From positions 383,001-447,000 of the forward strand of contig JAPJBO010000037.1 of NCBI GenBank assembly GCA_030068145.1: a DNA stretch of 64,000 bases, in the 5' to 3' direction. Positions 20,155 through 32,423 of the stretch are shown one piece after another (within the stretch, counting starts at the first letter, position 1; every line of letters begins with the position of its first letter). The position numbers and the translations under genes are program-made. Origin of the DNA: Diplonema papillatum. Lineage: Eukaryota > Euglenozoa > Diplonemea > Diplonemida > Diplonemidae. Below the pieces are notes generated by a model. That model was not told the DNA's origin and searched no databases. It worked only from the letters and a program-made list of their open reading frames with translations.

Positions 20155-21944
20155 CCCGGTACAGGTTCTTGTTCTAGCCCCCCCGCCCACCGACCACATG
20201 TAGCTGAACCTCACAAAACAAACAAAAGGTCGAAAGACACCAATCTGTACGCCCCACGGGATCGTCGGAAACACATCGAAAATGTAGGCTGGTACCCAAG
20301 AAAATCGATTCGGAAAGTAGGCAACGCAGAGTAGCTAGCTCTGGTGGACAGCGACGTTTTACAGGTGGACACACTGTCCCTCTGGAATGATTTTGTTGTT
20401 GCTACGTGTCCGTGGCAACACGGGCTGCGGAATGATTTGTTGTTGCTAACTTGTCTTCGTGATCGTGGAATCTGAGGGGACCGGCAACACCACCCAACGG
20501 CACCGAACGCTCTACACGGTGCACTAGTCATGCCATTTACGAGTCACTTACTACTGATCTTACTAGTCATAATATTATGACTACTGCAGTAGTCATTCTT
20601 ACAAGTGAATGAGTCCACCTTGTGAGGGATTCCTTCAGCAGTAGTCACTCGCAAGAAACAGTAGAAACCACCAATATGACACATTTGACCACCAGTAAGA
20701 ATGACTAGTCACGTCAATATCAATAGTAAGCACTTGTCAGTAGTAAATTACCTGGATATACCGTGTGATACCCGGTATACCCGGTGTCACACCCGCTTTT
20801 CGGGTGTGACTCGGGCACACTCTCTTTATCTCCGGCCTACCTCACCGTGTATAGCGGACGCGAGGGCCCCCCACCCCCACTCCAATGCTCGTGCGAGTCG
20901 CAGTCACAATCAGGGCGAGTGCCCTGAGTTTTTTAACTGATTGCTCAGACACGGTTGTAGGGGCCTTCTCCCCGTGACGGATTCGCCTGTGCTCTAGTAG
21001 CACGGGTGGTCCTCGCAGTCCTGTCTGCAGACACTCAGGTTCCGCGCTGATGATGGTCCGCCTTATGTGTCCGTGGCTTAAAGGACCGAAACACGGCGCA
21101 GACGGGACCAGTGCGGTGTTGAGCACATACCCATTCCAAGCACGTTCTTGCAACCACCCCCCCTCCAATGCTCGTGAACTTCCCCCAAAGCTCCCTAATG
21201 CTTCACAAGAATGAGTGTTGCATCGGCGGAAAATGGGGAGGCTGATACATTGTAACCCCTGCCCCTTGGCGCGGCGTTTTTTTTGTAGCAACAATGCTTC
21301 GTAAACACGAAAGAGAACGCTGGCAGCGTGTTTAGAGATGATTAGCCTAACGTTCATATTCACTCACTATCAATCACGAACAGGCTAATCCTCCCCCGGC
21401 ACGTACAAACTTTACCAAAATTCCGAACCTGAAGAATAGACCTGAACGAGACAACACACAAGAAGACCAGTCGGAAGACGATCAACCAGTACGCACAATC
21501 AAGCCTGAAGAGCCTTCCCAATTGGAACGACCAATCTTGCGGGTTGCCCTGCAACGGATTGTTGAAGACTAATACAACTCAGGGATGGATACGTTTACTT
21601 TACGGCAGTACGGCAAACCCACTATGCTGCCTGAGTTCAGCCCCGCGCACGTAGCGCTCACAAGGCAACCCATGATCACTTCGGTGTGGGATCAGTCCTG
21701 ACCCCACACACCGAAGTGAGCCTAATCCTGCCGGGCGCCTGCTCCGTTGCAGTGTTGCTTTCTGGCCAATGCGTTCCATTCATTGCTTTTCTTTCCTGAA
21801 ATTGGTATCATGATGGCAGCGTAACCGGATAGGCTCGAACCCTGCCGAGGACGTTTTTTGTTGCCCAGTGTTTGTTTTCGCTTCTTTTTGCTCTCGTGCC
21901 CCAGAATTGTGTTTTTAGCCCCAGCTCGAAACAGACGAACTTAG

Positions 21945-22275
21945 CATTGCCCGGACTGAGCATGACTCCAACTTAGCATCGCCCGAACTTCACCAGAACT
22001 TCGCAACGCCCGAACTTGCATCACTCGAGCTTAGCTTCGCCTGAACTTGGCTTGTGGCCCGAACTGAGCATCACGAGAGCTTAGCTGAACTTTAGCAATG
22101 TCCGTTAGCTTCACCAGAACTTAGCATCACTAACTTCGCATTGCCAGACGAGAACTGAGTTGAACTTAGCAATGCCCGAACTAGCATTACGAACTTAGCT
22201 TCACCAGAACTTAGCATCGCCGAACTTAGCATCACTCGAACTTTGCTTCACAACTTAGCATCGCCCGAATTTTAA
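21945..22275 (+). repeat. GAACTTAGC minisatellite (unit A)
   Basis: Imperfect short tandem repeats around GAACTTAGCATCGCCC and GAACTTAGCTTCACCA, unit about 16-17 bp, roughly 18-20 copies with much single-base variation. No open frame is conserved through it. Confidence 0.8.
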
Positions 22276-22415
22276 CGCTAGCTGCTGCCTTTAGTCTCGC
22301 TGGGCGCTGGTCTTTACCGAGCGCACGTACTGCCGTCAACAACAGGCGTCGAACGATCGCTTTTCAGACTCCCACTTTGACTCCAGCTGGTGGGTATGCA
22401 GCACAGCCCGATCCT

Positions 22416-22803
22416 GATTTACTGGAACGGGATTTGAGGTTACGTACACTTGTTGGACCCGAAGTGAACAATGCCTGGACAGGACAAAGCCGGGGAAAAC
22501 CCTGGTGGAGGTCCGTTGCGGTGTTGACGTGCAAATCGCTCGTCAAAGCTGGGTATAGGGGCGAAAGACCCATCGAACCATCTAGTAGCTGGTTCACTCC
22601 GAAGTTTCCCTCAGGATAGCTAGAACCAAAACAGGAGTTACGCCAGGTAAAGCGAATGATTGGAGGCATTGGGGAAATTGGTTCCTCGACCTATTCTCAA
22701 ACTTTAAATTGGCGTGAGCTCGGGGTTACTTCCTTGAACCCTGACGTAGAATCATGATTCTAAGTGGGCCACCTCTGGTAAGGTCTGGACCTCGCTCCAT
22801 GTC
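22416..22803 (+). rRNA. Fragment of nuclear LSU rRNA (unit B)
   Basis: The same LSU domain II piece as in unit A, without the 39-bp duplication and lacking five bases in the GGACCCGAA-GTGAAC stretch. One base differs between units B and A/C (AAAGCGAATG in B, AAAGTGAATG in A and C); B has the base expected of canonical LSU rRNA. Confidence 0.85.
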
Positions 22804-22882
22804 TTAACCACCCTTCTAACGGAATACAAACTGAAGATTTCCCCCCCGCCGCCCGGGCTTCAAAAACAACCCCGGCAACACG

Positions 22883-25800
22883 ATGCGCGCGTTGGTTGTT
22901 CTGTTGTTGCTGCACGCATGTGTGGCGTCTGGGCTCAAGGTGCTGTTCGTCGGCAACTCGTACACTTCGGTGAACAACCTGCCAGCGATGTTCGAGTCGG
23001 TGAGTGAAAGCATGCTTCCGAGTGTCAGCGTGTCAACCGTTGCTATCACGCCAGGAGGGACAACTCTTGGACAGCACTCTGAGAACGCAGCAACGCTCGC
23101 CGCAGTGGAGGCAGGTGACTACGACGTTCTGGTGCTGCAAGAGCAAAGCGAGCTGAGCGGGATAGATTCTCAAGGCGGGTACGATGCGCTTTGGGAATTC
23201 TTACCCATCAGGAGCAACCCGTCGATTGTGTTCTACGAAACATGGGGCCGAAAGGACGGAGACCCGAGGTTTCCGGAGGCCTTTGGAACCTATTCCGCGA
23301 TGCAGTGCTTGGTGAGCAACGGGTATACCGTGTTCCAGCAGTTCGCGATGACGAGAACGTGCAATGTGTCGGTGGCTCCTGTTGGAATGGCGTTCGAACG
23401 GATCTTCCAGGAGTCTGGTGGGAAGCCCGGTGTTAACGACACGGTGGGTGACTCGACACTGTTCGGCCGGCTTTACGCAAACGACAAATCTCACCCCTCT
23501 GTTTTGGGCACGTTTCTCGCCGCAACGACGTTGTTCAGCACCATCTTCACTACCCGGAGGACCGAGTGGAGCGACAACATCCCGGTGCTGCCTGCCGGTG
23601 TGTCGGAAGCGGACGGGGCCGAGCTGCTGAGAGTCGCGCTGCGAGTGACGAAGCCCCTGCCGCCGGCGGTTGCAGCCGTCCAGGGGGCGTTTTCCAAGGG
23701 GTACCATTATGAGGACAGGTTATACGTGCGAGGCTGGACGATAGGCTACCATCACACCTGCTCAAGCCACCTGTACATCGAAGAGAACGGCGATGGCACA
23801 TTGTCCTATGGTAACAATGCCACGCGGCTCATATCAGACAACGGCGCTGGAATCACGTTCGACGGCGTAGACTATTGCGTCGATGCACAGTACCGGATCA
23901 CCTGCAACGGACCGTACTGGGCGACGTGCGAAGCAGTTCTTCCACCAAATCCCTGTTCACGCCACGCAACGAATGCAGAGTGCGTGGGTGATCCGCTGTG
24001 TACAGCGTCGCTGTTTTCACACAACGAATGTGTCGTGAAGCCAATAGTGGTGCCTGAATGCCAGTCGCTCGCATCGCAAGGCGTCTCGAATGATCAATGC
24101 GTAGAGGATTACGCCTGCATGGTTGTGGGAGGTACGTGTGTCAACCTGTGCTATCGTTTTCGGTACCTGCCCGAAGCATGCGAGGCGGCGACTTTGACGG
24201 GGAGCAACGGGCTGACGCTGGCCTGTCAGTACAACCAAGAAGATTTCCGTTGCGACCAGGCGGCCCCCGTGCCGAAAGATGACTGCTCGTACGCGTTTGA
24301 GAGTGTATGCTCCCTCGCTGTTCCGTGTCTGTGGCACGCCGGGCGGTGCGAAGACGTGTGTGACACGGTAACCTCGGCATCAGGCGACCTGTTTGACTGC
24401 GCCCGGAATGAGGTGTTCCCTCACAGCTGCGGGTGGGACGGGCATCGTTGCACGGTGCCCGCTTGCATCCTACAGAAGAACTTAGATGACTGCGAAGCCG
24501 TCGGCGGTCACTGTTTGTGGTCCGAGGGACAGTGCTGGGCGCGTGGAGAATTTCGGCAGACCAACTTGGGCAGCAGACTTCCGTGCGACACGTACGCGGG
24601 CAACCAACAAGGCTGCGAAGACGACGGTTGCACGTGGGTGCCCGGCTACGAGCAGTGCCTACCACGTGAAGCACCGCAGAACAGCACAACGGCTCCTTCT
24701 ACCCTGCCAACGCAAGAACCGACGCCACAAGCACCTGCAGAAGTCACTGTTCTGTTCCTAGGTAACACCCTCACTTCGACCAACGACCTTCCGGCGATGT
24801 TCAGGCGCATAGCGGAAGTTTTGCTTCCGAACGTAACGGTGGCCACCCGTGTGGTCACCTTCGCAGACGCTACTCTCTGGGACCTCGCAGCGGACGCGGA
24901 AGTGCAACGGGTCCTGAACGAAACAGAATACGACGTCCTCGTCCTGCAAGAGCACGGTCAGGCCAGCGGGTTGATCACTGTGCATGACAGCACCTTCGGC
25001 GAACGCAGGGCGGCAGAGAGGGCGTTGGATGAAGTGTTTGGGCCGTCTGCGGCTCAGCGGGGCGCGGCGGTTGTCTTTTTCGAGACGTGGGCCCACCGTA
25101 CCGGAAACCCGGTGTTCTTCCCGCGGACGTTCCCGAGCTTCGCCGCCATGCAGTGCCGCATCGCGAACGGCTACACGCACCTGCTGTGGCACACCGCCAA
25201 GCAGCAGCGCTGCGCAAGGTCGCGGTTCGCCGTCGCGCCGGCTGGGCTCGCGTTCGAAGACATCGCCAACGCAGATGCCGCCGAAAACGAGTCACTTTTC
25301 GGAAGGCTGTACGCGCCCGACGGGCGGCTGCCCTCGCCTTTGGGATCCCTTTTGGCAGCGACAACGTTGTTCGCTACCGTGTTCGAGGATCGGCGTGCCC
25401 AGTGGGACGTGCTCCGCAAGACGGCGTTGTCCCCTGCTGTTCTCGCTGCTGTGGTGCCAGGCTTGTCCGCAGCCGACGTGCAAAAGGTTGCTGACGTTGG
25501 CTTCGAGGCCTCTGCCTCTGTGGGGGGACGGGCCGGACCGATGGAGGGAATCTTCGGGAAAGAAGACCTCCCGACCGGGGAAGAGTGGTACGTGAGGGGT
25601 GCGAGGGTGCAGAACGGAAGCTGCGAGGGGGCGTTTCGGTTTCGCGACATCAACGCGGCGCCGGGCGAGTTGGTCTTGGATGCGTCTGACGGGAGTGCCA
25701 GGCAGGTTGCGATCAAGGACCTCGGCTTCGGCCTCGGAATCAACGGCACCGCCGTGTGTACGAAACGGTTACTCCAAAAGGTTTGTAGCCGGCGGTACTG

Positions 25801-26965
25801 GACGCCGTGCCCATCGGTGCCCCGCAGTGACATAACGGCACCCTGTGTTCAGCATCTGACCACTGAAGAATGCCTTGCGGACTCGAACTGCACAACCTCT
25901 GTATTCTCGAACGGATGCACCCCGAAGCAGGTGGTGGTGCCCATGTGCGAGCTGCGGCCACTCGCAGATCCAGAAAACGTTGTCAACGACTGCAGCAACT
26001 GGTATGCATGCGACAGTGCTCTGTACAACAACAGGTGGAATGGCTGTACTACGAGATGCCATCGGTTTGATGGGTTCCCCGAGTTCTGTGAACGGGCGTC
26101 CGAGGATGGTAGCAACGGGGTCACGCTGACATGCGTGTATGACTTCGCTACGCAAACATGCGAGCAGCTTGGCCCGGAGCCCAAGAATGATTGTTCGTAC
26201 CCGGAAGCAACCTGCGCGGTGTCTGTCCCCTGCGTGTGGAAAGGCGGCCGCTGCCAGCACGTTTGCCCAACTATTGCCGGGAAGATGGCAGAGTGTTTTT
26301 TAGGGGGTACTGAAAACTTGTTTCCTTGTAATTGCGCGTGGGACCCCTCGGCCGGCAACGGCGAGGGCCATTGCGCAGAGCCTGCCTGCATCCATTTCGC
26401 CACAGCAGCTGACTGTGCATCCGTCCGTCATTGCACTTGGCGCTACAACCAGTGTTGGACGACAGATGCATGGATTGGCGGTGGAGAATATGATGGCGAT
26501 ATGTGCGTGGCTGCGGGACTCCGCTACTGTGACGAGAGGAACTGCTCGTTCACCTCCGATGATGAGGAATCTCACTTCTGCGCACCCCGCGCGTGGGTTG
26601 CGCCCACACAATCTACAACCTTCGCGCCTTCCCCTGCCGCCACGCCAACGGAAGCTCCCGCAGAGCCAGGGTCTCCGCCGCTCGGCGACACTCCGACAGA
26701 CGCATCGGCACCTTTCGACACGCCCGAGGATGCCGACGATGCCAGCGAAGCTACGGACGACTGGTGGTGGATGGTTGTTCTAGGCTTGTTCTGCATAGCC
26801 GCTGTTGTAGGGTTTTATCATGGCTGCCGCCGTCTGCGAGGTTACACATCAAAAGACACAGGAGAAGCACAGCACGAAGTGTTTCTCGAGACCGGCGACG
26901 AAATGGAAGGCGCTGGCTCACCGTACGGAGAGGTGGCAGAGGAGATGGACGGTGCTCGTATATAG
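22883..26965 (+). CDS. Secreted/membrane-anchored protein with two SGNH-hydrolase-like domains (unit B)
   Basis: A 1360-aa protein with the same sequence as unit A's product. Domain 1 keeps Ser26, Asp201 and His204; domain 2 has Thr629 and Leu816 in place of Ser and His. It has the same signal peptide, cysteine-rich regions, stalk, membrane helix and acidic tail. It lies 80 bp downstream of the LSU rRNA piece. Absence of any protein difference from copy A implies very recent duplication, conversion, or an assembly duplicate; indels in the flanking spacer (3 bp near 29380; 46 bp near 33285) argue that the two loci are real. Confidence 0.85.
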   Translation: MRALVVLLLLHACVASGLKVLFVGNSYTSVNNLPAMFESVSESMLPSVSVSTVAITPGGTTLGQHSENAATLAAVEAGDYDVLVLQEQSELSGIDSQGGYDALWEFLPIRSNPSIVFYETWGRKDGDPRFPEAFGTYSAMQCLVSNGYTVFQQFAMTRTCNVSVAPVGMAFERIFQESGGKPGVNDTVGDSTLFGRLYANDKSHPSVLGTFLAATTLFSTIFTTRRTEWSDNIPVLPAGVSEADGAELLRVALRVTKPLPPAVAAVQGAFSKGYHYEDRLYVRGWTIGYHHTCSSHLYIEENGDGTLSYGNNATRLISDNGAGITFDGVDYCVDAQYRITCNGPYWATCEAVLPPNPCSRHATNAECVGDPLCTASLFSHNECVVKPIVVPECQSLASQGVSNDQCVEDYACMVVGGTCVNLCYRFRYLPEACEAATLTGSNGLTLACQYNQEDFRCDQAAPVPKDDCSYAFESVCSLAVPCLWHAGRCEDVCDTVTSASGDLFDCARNEVFPHSCGWDGHRCTVPACILQKNLDDCEAVGGHCLWSEGQCWARGEFRQTNLGSRLPCDTYAGNQQGCEDDGCTWVPGYEQCLPREAPQNSTTAPSTLPTQEPTPQAPAEVTVLFLGNTLTSTNDLPAMFRRIAEVLLPNVTVATRVVTFADATLWDLAADAEVQRVLNETEYDVLVLQEHGQASGLITVHDSTFGERRAAERALDEVFGPSAAQRGAAVVFFETWAHRTGNPVFFPRTFPSFAAMQCRIANGYTHLLWHTAKQQRCARSRFAVAPAGLAFEDIANADAAENESLFGRLYAPDGRLPSPLGSLLAATTLFATVFEDRRAQWDVLRKTALSPAVLAAVVPGLSAADVQKVADVGFEASASVGGRAGPMEGIFGKEDLPTGEEWYVRGARVQNGSCEGAFRFRDINAAPGELVLDASDGSARQVAIKDLGFGLGINGTAVCTKRLLQKVCSRRYWTPCPSVPRSDITAPCVQHLTTEECLADSNCTTSVFSNGCTPKQVVVPMCELRPLADPENVVNDCSNWYACDSALYNNRWNGCTTRCHRFDGFPEFCERASEDGSNGVTLTCVYDFATQTCEQLGPEPKNDCSYPEATCAVSVPCVWKGGRCQHVCPTIAGKMAECFLGGTENLFPCNCAWDPSAGNGEGHCAEPACIHFATAADCASVRHCTWRYNQCWTTDAWIGGGEYDGDMCVAAGLRYCDERNCSFTSDDEESHFCAPRAWVAPTQSTTFAPSPAATPTEAPAEPGSPPLGDTPTDASAPFDTPEDADDASEATDDWWWMVVLGLFCIAAVVGFYHGCRRLRGYTSKDTGEAQHEVFLETGDEMEGAGSPYGEVAEEMDGARI

Positions 26966-27436
26966 AAGGAACGGACACTACAGACGGTCTCTCTTTTCTG
27001 CGGTAGTCTGCACCGTTGCTGTGGGAGACGAAGGTGGGATCGACCGGCGGCCATAGGTGCATCTGAGGGACGTGCGCAAGAAACGCCCCGGGAGCCCAAA
27101 CCACCACCAAGCCGTCTGCCTTCAATGCCAGTACCCACTCTCCAGGCTCACGCGATACGACTGTCAGGAGCTCCCGGACAGTCTCATGCTTCTGCAATTC
27201 CATTGACTATCGCGTCTGGCCGCGGTCTTCATCGTTCCCAGAGCCAAGACATCCACCGATAAGTGCAATTGATGTCACCCTCGATCAACCGCAGTTGAGC
27301 CGAGGGGAACAGTTGTTTTGCCTTTCCGATTGCTCGGGATTTTCGATTTCCTTCATGACCATGTTTGAATCCTCGGTCGGTTTCCAATCTGTTTGAAAGT
27401 CGTTTCCTCATTCCATTCAGAATTGAAATCTTTGGT

Positions 27437-27572
27437 AATGATCCTGCTGCAGGTTCACCTACAGCAACCTTGCTACGACTTTTGCTTCCTCTGGCAAACG
27501 CGGGCTCTCCGGTTCGGAGCCAGTGAAGCCAATACGAGCGACGAACTGCTCTGTCTCCCACATCTTTGTTCC
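27437..27572 (-). rRNA. SSU rRNA 3'-end fragment (unit B)
   Basis: Identical in content to the unit A fragment, carrying the same substitutions in the normally invariant GTAACAAGGTTTCC region, so both descend from one degenerate insertion. Confidence 0.75.
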
Positions 27573-28894
27573 CCATTTGATTCAGCTGGTGGTACTTTGA
27601 AGTAGTTAGCTCTCTAATAATCTTAAGTTTAGCTTTAACTTTAGCCATACTACAACTCTCTTGGTCAACTGTGCTGGACTAAGAATGGCACCCTTCATAC
27701 TACGACTCCCTTCACTTGTAGGCCCCCGAGTACCCAATTCATCATTTTTCTTGCAGGGGAAATCTTTTGAAACGGTTCCCTACACAATTTGTGTAGAGCC
27801 GCGACGAAGTTGGAAGAGAGGCGCAAACATTTGTGGTGTCGTTTTGCGGTTATAAGATGGACCTAAACTCACTTGTGATGGTTTCAATGAACTTAGACAG
27901 CTCAGAAATAGTCACTTTCCCTGTGGGGGAAATTAATTGAAAGTCGCGACAAAGCGGATTATAATCCACTTTGTCGTAATCCAGTTATATAGAATCCGTT
28001 TTGTCGTTGACCCTACTTCAACTCTCTTTCTTTTCCCATTGCAGCCACGGCATATGTGAGCCGGTACTTCTCAACACTTCAAATAGACAAAAAAAGGACG
28101 AATATCTCACCCCATGCAAACAGCGAACAGCTTTTGCAAAAACATCAAACACTCGGTTGATCACAAAAAGACGATCAGATTCGGAGGAAACTCTTCCGTT
28201 GCGGCACGACGAGCTGAAGAAGAATGTGGGTGACGACTCGAGCTTTTGTAATGTGCTCTATGGAAAGCAATTTATTAGTCTCCGTAAATTGGTTTATCAG
28301 TGCAAGCACCGGAACTCCAAACTCCGGAAGGTACTCCGGAAGGTTTTCTTGGCCCTATCGATATATAGGCTTCATGTGGTAGGATGCCGAAAACCTTCAT
28401 TATTGCGGGGTCATACTTCTTTTTTTGAGTACCTGCGTTGTACGAAATGCTTGAGGAGGCCAGTTGCGAAATCTCATCTATCTATGTGCTACCCATCGGC
28501 ATGCCGATGACTCCCCACTATATCGTAACAATATTCCAAATCTCAAGGTGGTAAAATGTGCTGTAGCCCGCCCGAAACATCTGGGTTCAGTGGCGGGCGT
28601 AAACCCGCCAGTGTGAGTGTTCAATATAACGCCGAAGCAGTCCGACAGGTCGGGTGCATGGCTTCTTTCGTGTACACTTTGCTTGCTTGCTTTGGCAAGT
28701 CAGGTTCGAAAGAATTTGTAACCGACACCAGGTTAGGTGAGTGTTCTTGGGCTCCCCACGTCTTACAAGTTTTTAGTTGCATCGTTTCTGCTCCCTCCAG
28801 CCTCCTTCAAAAACAAGCACGAGGCAGTGAACTGGATGAAGAGGGTGGTTGGGACTGATGTCCCGTCCCTCTTCTGCACTTTACTTTGATCATA

Positions 28895-29030
28895 GGTGTC
28901 ACGGCAAGTTTTGGCAGCCGCTGCTTAACAACGCAGTGCATGCTAATCCATGTGGTTCATGTACTTAAAAGAACTCAATGCTTAACAAAATTTGACGTGG
29001 GCGGCTTTAGATTTACATCTGAATGACACC
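28895..29030. mobile_element. GGTGTCA small inverted-repeat element (unit B)
   Basis: Duplicate of the element at 16623-16758, carried along by the segmental duplication. Confidence 0.6.
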
Positions 29031-29530
29031 TCAACACAAAAACAAGTTGTCGACAACTAACAAGTAAAAGAATAAAACAAAACTACGCATCTCTTTCACC
29101 GCCAACAATCTTCGACTCGCGACGGTGTTTAAAGTCGCCCGAGGTCGAGGGCACCGCGCAAGCGTTCACTAAAAAAGACCCTTTTTTTTACATAAGCGCC
29201 AGCTTGGAAGGAAATGCTCGACAAAAGCGACAAAAGCTGCCAGACAAAGAACCGAAGGAATCCCGTGCAGTGCTGTAACTACCGAACCACGTGTTGAACG
29301 GACATGAGGCCATGCGGGGTCTCCCCCAACACGACAAATCACACAAACACAACAGGTCAAAGTCCTGAGTGAGAAAACACACGGTGGTGTAAGCGAAGAA
29401 CAAAACAGATTGTGTTTGTATTGCATTTTTGTATAAGCACCTGCTTTGTAGGAAATGCTTGGAGGAGACTGCCACTTGCGTCATCAAAGTTGATTGTAGC
29501 TCTCCGGTGTCACGTAGCGAATGGCAGGCA

Positions 29531-29569
29531 TAGTGTGGTGCTCATCGGCATGCCAGTGACTCCCCACTA
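29531..29569. repeat. 39-bp near-palindrome TAGTGTGG...CCCCACTA (unit B)
   Basis: Duplicate of 17262-17300 by the segmental duplication. Confidence 0.65.
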
Positions 29570-31539
29570 TCGGAACAATACTCCAAGAACAAAGGGGGTA
29601 AATGTGCTGTAGCCCACACGAAACACAGGTAAATCTGGGTTTAGTGGCCGGCGTAAGCGTTCAACAAAAAAGACCCACTTTGTAGTTGTATTGCTTTCTC
29701 CCCCTCTAGCCTCCGTCGAAAGAAGCACATGGATGCAGTCCCTCGCGTATTTCCGAACCTCTCCTCCCCACAGTACGAGTCTCTACAGCAACTCAACCTC
29801 AAAATACTCAAGAAAGACAAACGACCACCAAAACCCTGAAGCCTCAGGGGACACTCCGATACAGGTTCACGCTTTGTTTCGCTTTTAAACCTTTCTACCT
29901 CGCCTACCAAACCACGCAGGTTACACAACCTCAACAATTTTGTTTGTCCGTGCCGGGGGAGGATTAGCCTGTTAGTGAGTGATAGTGAGTGAATATGATC
30001 AGTAGGCCAATCTTCTCCCAACACGCTGCCAGCGTTCTCTTTCGTGTTTACACAGTTAATTGTTATTACGAAAGAGACAGAAAACGCTGCATCTGTGCAG
30101 TAAATGGAACGGCAATTTCTCTGTTGTGTTCCCCTGGTTGCGAGAAGTGTCTGATGAGTTGACAAACAGTGGGTGGGCGCTTGAACAAAGATGAAGAGAA
30201 GAGAAGCGCGTCCCGTTCTCCAGCCCAGCCCGTCGTCAGTTGTTAACACTCTTTTTCGCGGCGTACGGTTCTTACCGACCGCACCGAAGCCGTGGCCCAG
30301 TAGCACTACAGTGTGAAGTTAGGAGACCGACAGCTCCCTGCACTCTAGCTCGACACTCTTCCCTCTCTCTCTAGGAATTGACAGTGAGAATTGGGGGTAA
30401 GCCCGGATTAATAGATTCACGGTTAAACGAAGCTAGCGCACTAGGTTTGTCTGGTCTTGCACCTGCTTTCCGTTACCAAAATAGATGCTCTATTCAATCT
30501 CTTCTTCTTCGGTTGCGAGTATAGAGAGAGCAGGAAAACTCTATGGCACCATTATGTCCAGAAACCCCATGGTAAAGCAAGAAAACACCGTCACTCAAAG
30601 GCACGAGAAGAAGTTGAAAACTTTTGAAGAGTTCTTTTTTTTCTTAAATTCCTAAGTTGCCGACAACGAAAAGCAGAAGAGAAGAAGATACAAACCTACG
30701 CAGTTTTTCCTGCTTCTTTTTCGGTTGAGAGTTCCCGGATCCCCGAAATCGCGCAGATGGATCCGTGTGGGTGCTCGCCCCGGGCCGGAGCTCAGCCTCG
30801 GAGAGCCACGGCTGTCCCCTCGGGCCCTCCGAGGCTGGGAATAGATCGACTGATAAAACAGTAGACCGTGCTCCCTGTTGTTAGATGCCGTTGGGCCTCG
30901 TGTGTGCGTTTCAAGGAAAGCTTTTCGCCTGCATTTGGCGCAGGAAGCGTGCAAAGCCAGTGTCCAACGATCGGCAGCGCGGTTCGAATTCGTTGGCTCC
31001 ACGATGAAGACAACGTTTTCCGAGCCGACGAAGACACTGCTGCAATCCTTCTGTTCGCACGCCGACAGTGGTACACTTCGCGTGTCCCCCCGTCTGCCTG
31101 ATCTTCGCCAGTTTTCGGCCGCCAGGCAGGCAGGTGCTCCAGGCTGGTCAGGCTGTCTCCCTCCTCTCCCGCCCTCCTCCCTCAACAAAGATTACCACCA
31201 AAGCTTGGAGCGTTAGGGGACATCCAAAGACGGGTTCACGGTGCCTGTTCGCTCCCCCAGCGTCTCCCACCCCAAGCCTGTGCAGTCAACTCAAACTCGA
31301 AAATACGTATCACTAGAACTTGAAGCCTATAGGAGAGCATCCAAAACGGGATCGCGCTTCTTTTCCCAAGCCTCTTTGCCCCACCCGAAGTCTCTACATT
31401 CACGTCGCTTCAAAAGGCTGAAAAGAAGAAGTACCTGAAGTGTCAGGACACCCCGATAAGGTTTCATGCTTCCTTTCCTTCCCCAGCTCCCCCAAACCTC
31501 TGCAATCAACGTTTTTTTTTCAATTCTCTTATTCGAGTG

Positions 31540-31915
31540 CAGGCGACTTTAGCTCTTTGTCTGACCGAGCAAAAAAGCCGGTTTCAGCCAAAACCCCGGT
31601 TTTGGGGCTCTGCGGTGCCTGTGGGTGTCTGAGTGCCTGGAACCGTCGCCCCGCGCACGCAAACAAGGGGGCGGAGGGGGGTGGTGAGATATAAGCTTGC
31701 GGTGGTGGTGTGCACGTCTATCAAACTACGGAGATGGTAAGTGAAAAGATTCGAATTGCAGTGACACACCGTGACGCGCCATGTAACTGCAGTACTGTAC
31801 AGTACAGGGGGCCACTTGAAATCATAATTTATAAATTATTTTTATTTTTTTGAAAAACCGAAACCGGAAAAACCCGGTTTCTGAAACCGGGAAACCGGGT
31901 TTCCAAAGTCCCCTG
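31540..31915. mobile_element. hAT-like MITE, 376 bp (unit B)
   Basis: Duplicate of the unit A element with the same flanking 8-bp sequences. Its presence in A and B but not at the matching site in C places the insertion after C diverged, or loss in C without a footprint. Confidence 0.8.
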
Positions 31916-31992
31916 CTCGAGTGTCTTTTTGGTACCTACACCGTTCGGATAGCCGTAGTTGAACGTATTGTGAAGGATAACTGTACTCACCG

Positions 31993-32423
31993 ATGTTTTC
32001 TCGTGAACCCAGCATTTTGAAGGACATGCTGCGTATAAAGCATACTTTACCCGGAGATCCTGAGATTCCGGAGTTTCAAGCAAGCTTCTTCTTTAAGAAA
32101 ACGGACAAGCTACACGGTGCGACGGACCTGCTTCAGGCCCTGGTCCGCAGAGCGGTCATGCCCAACAGAACTATCGAGGCGCTGTGGGTTGCCACGAACG
32201 AGGGACGTCTAAGCACGTGCTCACGGCCAACGACGAGCTTCACGTGCGGAGTTACGAACCCGAAGCAAACCTGGCGAGAATCTACGGGCGATGCAACGCG
32301 ACGCTCTCGCAAATTATGGATGACCGTTACGAAAAAGTGCATGCAAGCGGATCTGCCACCAAGAGCCCAGCGGAAAAGGCAGCGGAGTGGGCATCGTGGC
32401 TCAAGCATGGGTTGAAGTCTTAG
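31993..32423 (+). pseudogene. Unrecognised ~145-aa open frame with frameshift (unit B)
   Basis: Same as 19724-20154, with the same change of frame. Confidence 0.4.

Larger units (their letters stand above)
14694..22415. other. Unit A spacer, repeat-rich, 7.7 kb
   Basis: No full-length gene is supported. From left to right it holds an SSU rRNA fragment (minus, about 15165-15300), perfect or near-perfect palindromes at 15508-15524 and 15675-15704, a dispersed repeat (16150-16345), a GGTGTCA small element (16623-16758), further dispersed repeats (16890-17490), a 105-bp sequence at 17680-17785 repeated in inverted form at 21300-21405, a hAT-like element (19271-19646), a frameshifted open frame (19724-20154), an ACTAGT-rich foldback (20521-20710), two strong hairpins (20786-20810; 21676-21719) and a GAACTTAGC minisatellite (21945-22275). 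The same order is found in unit B. Confidence 0.75.
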
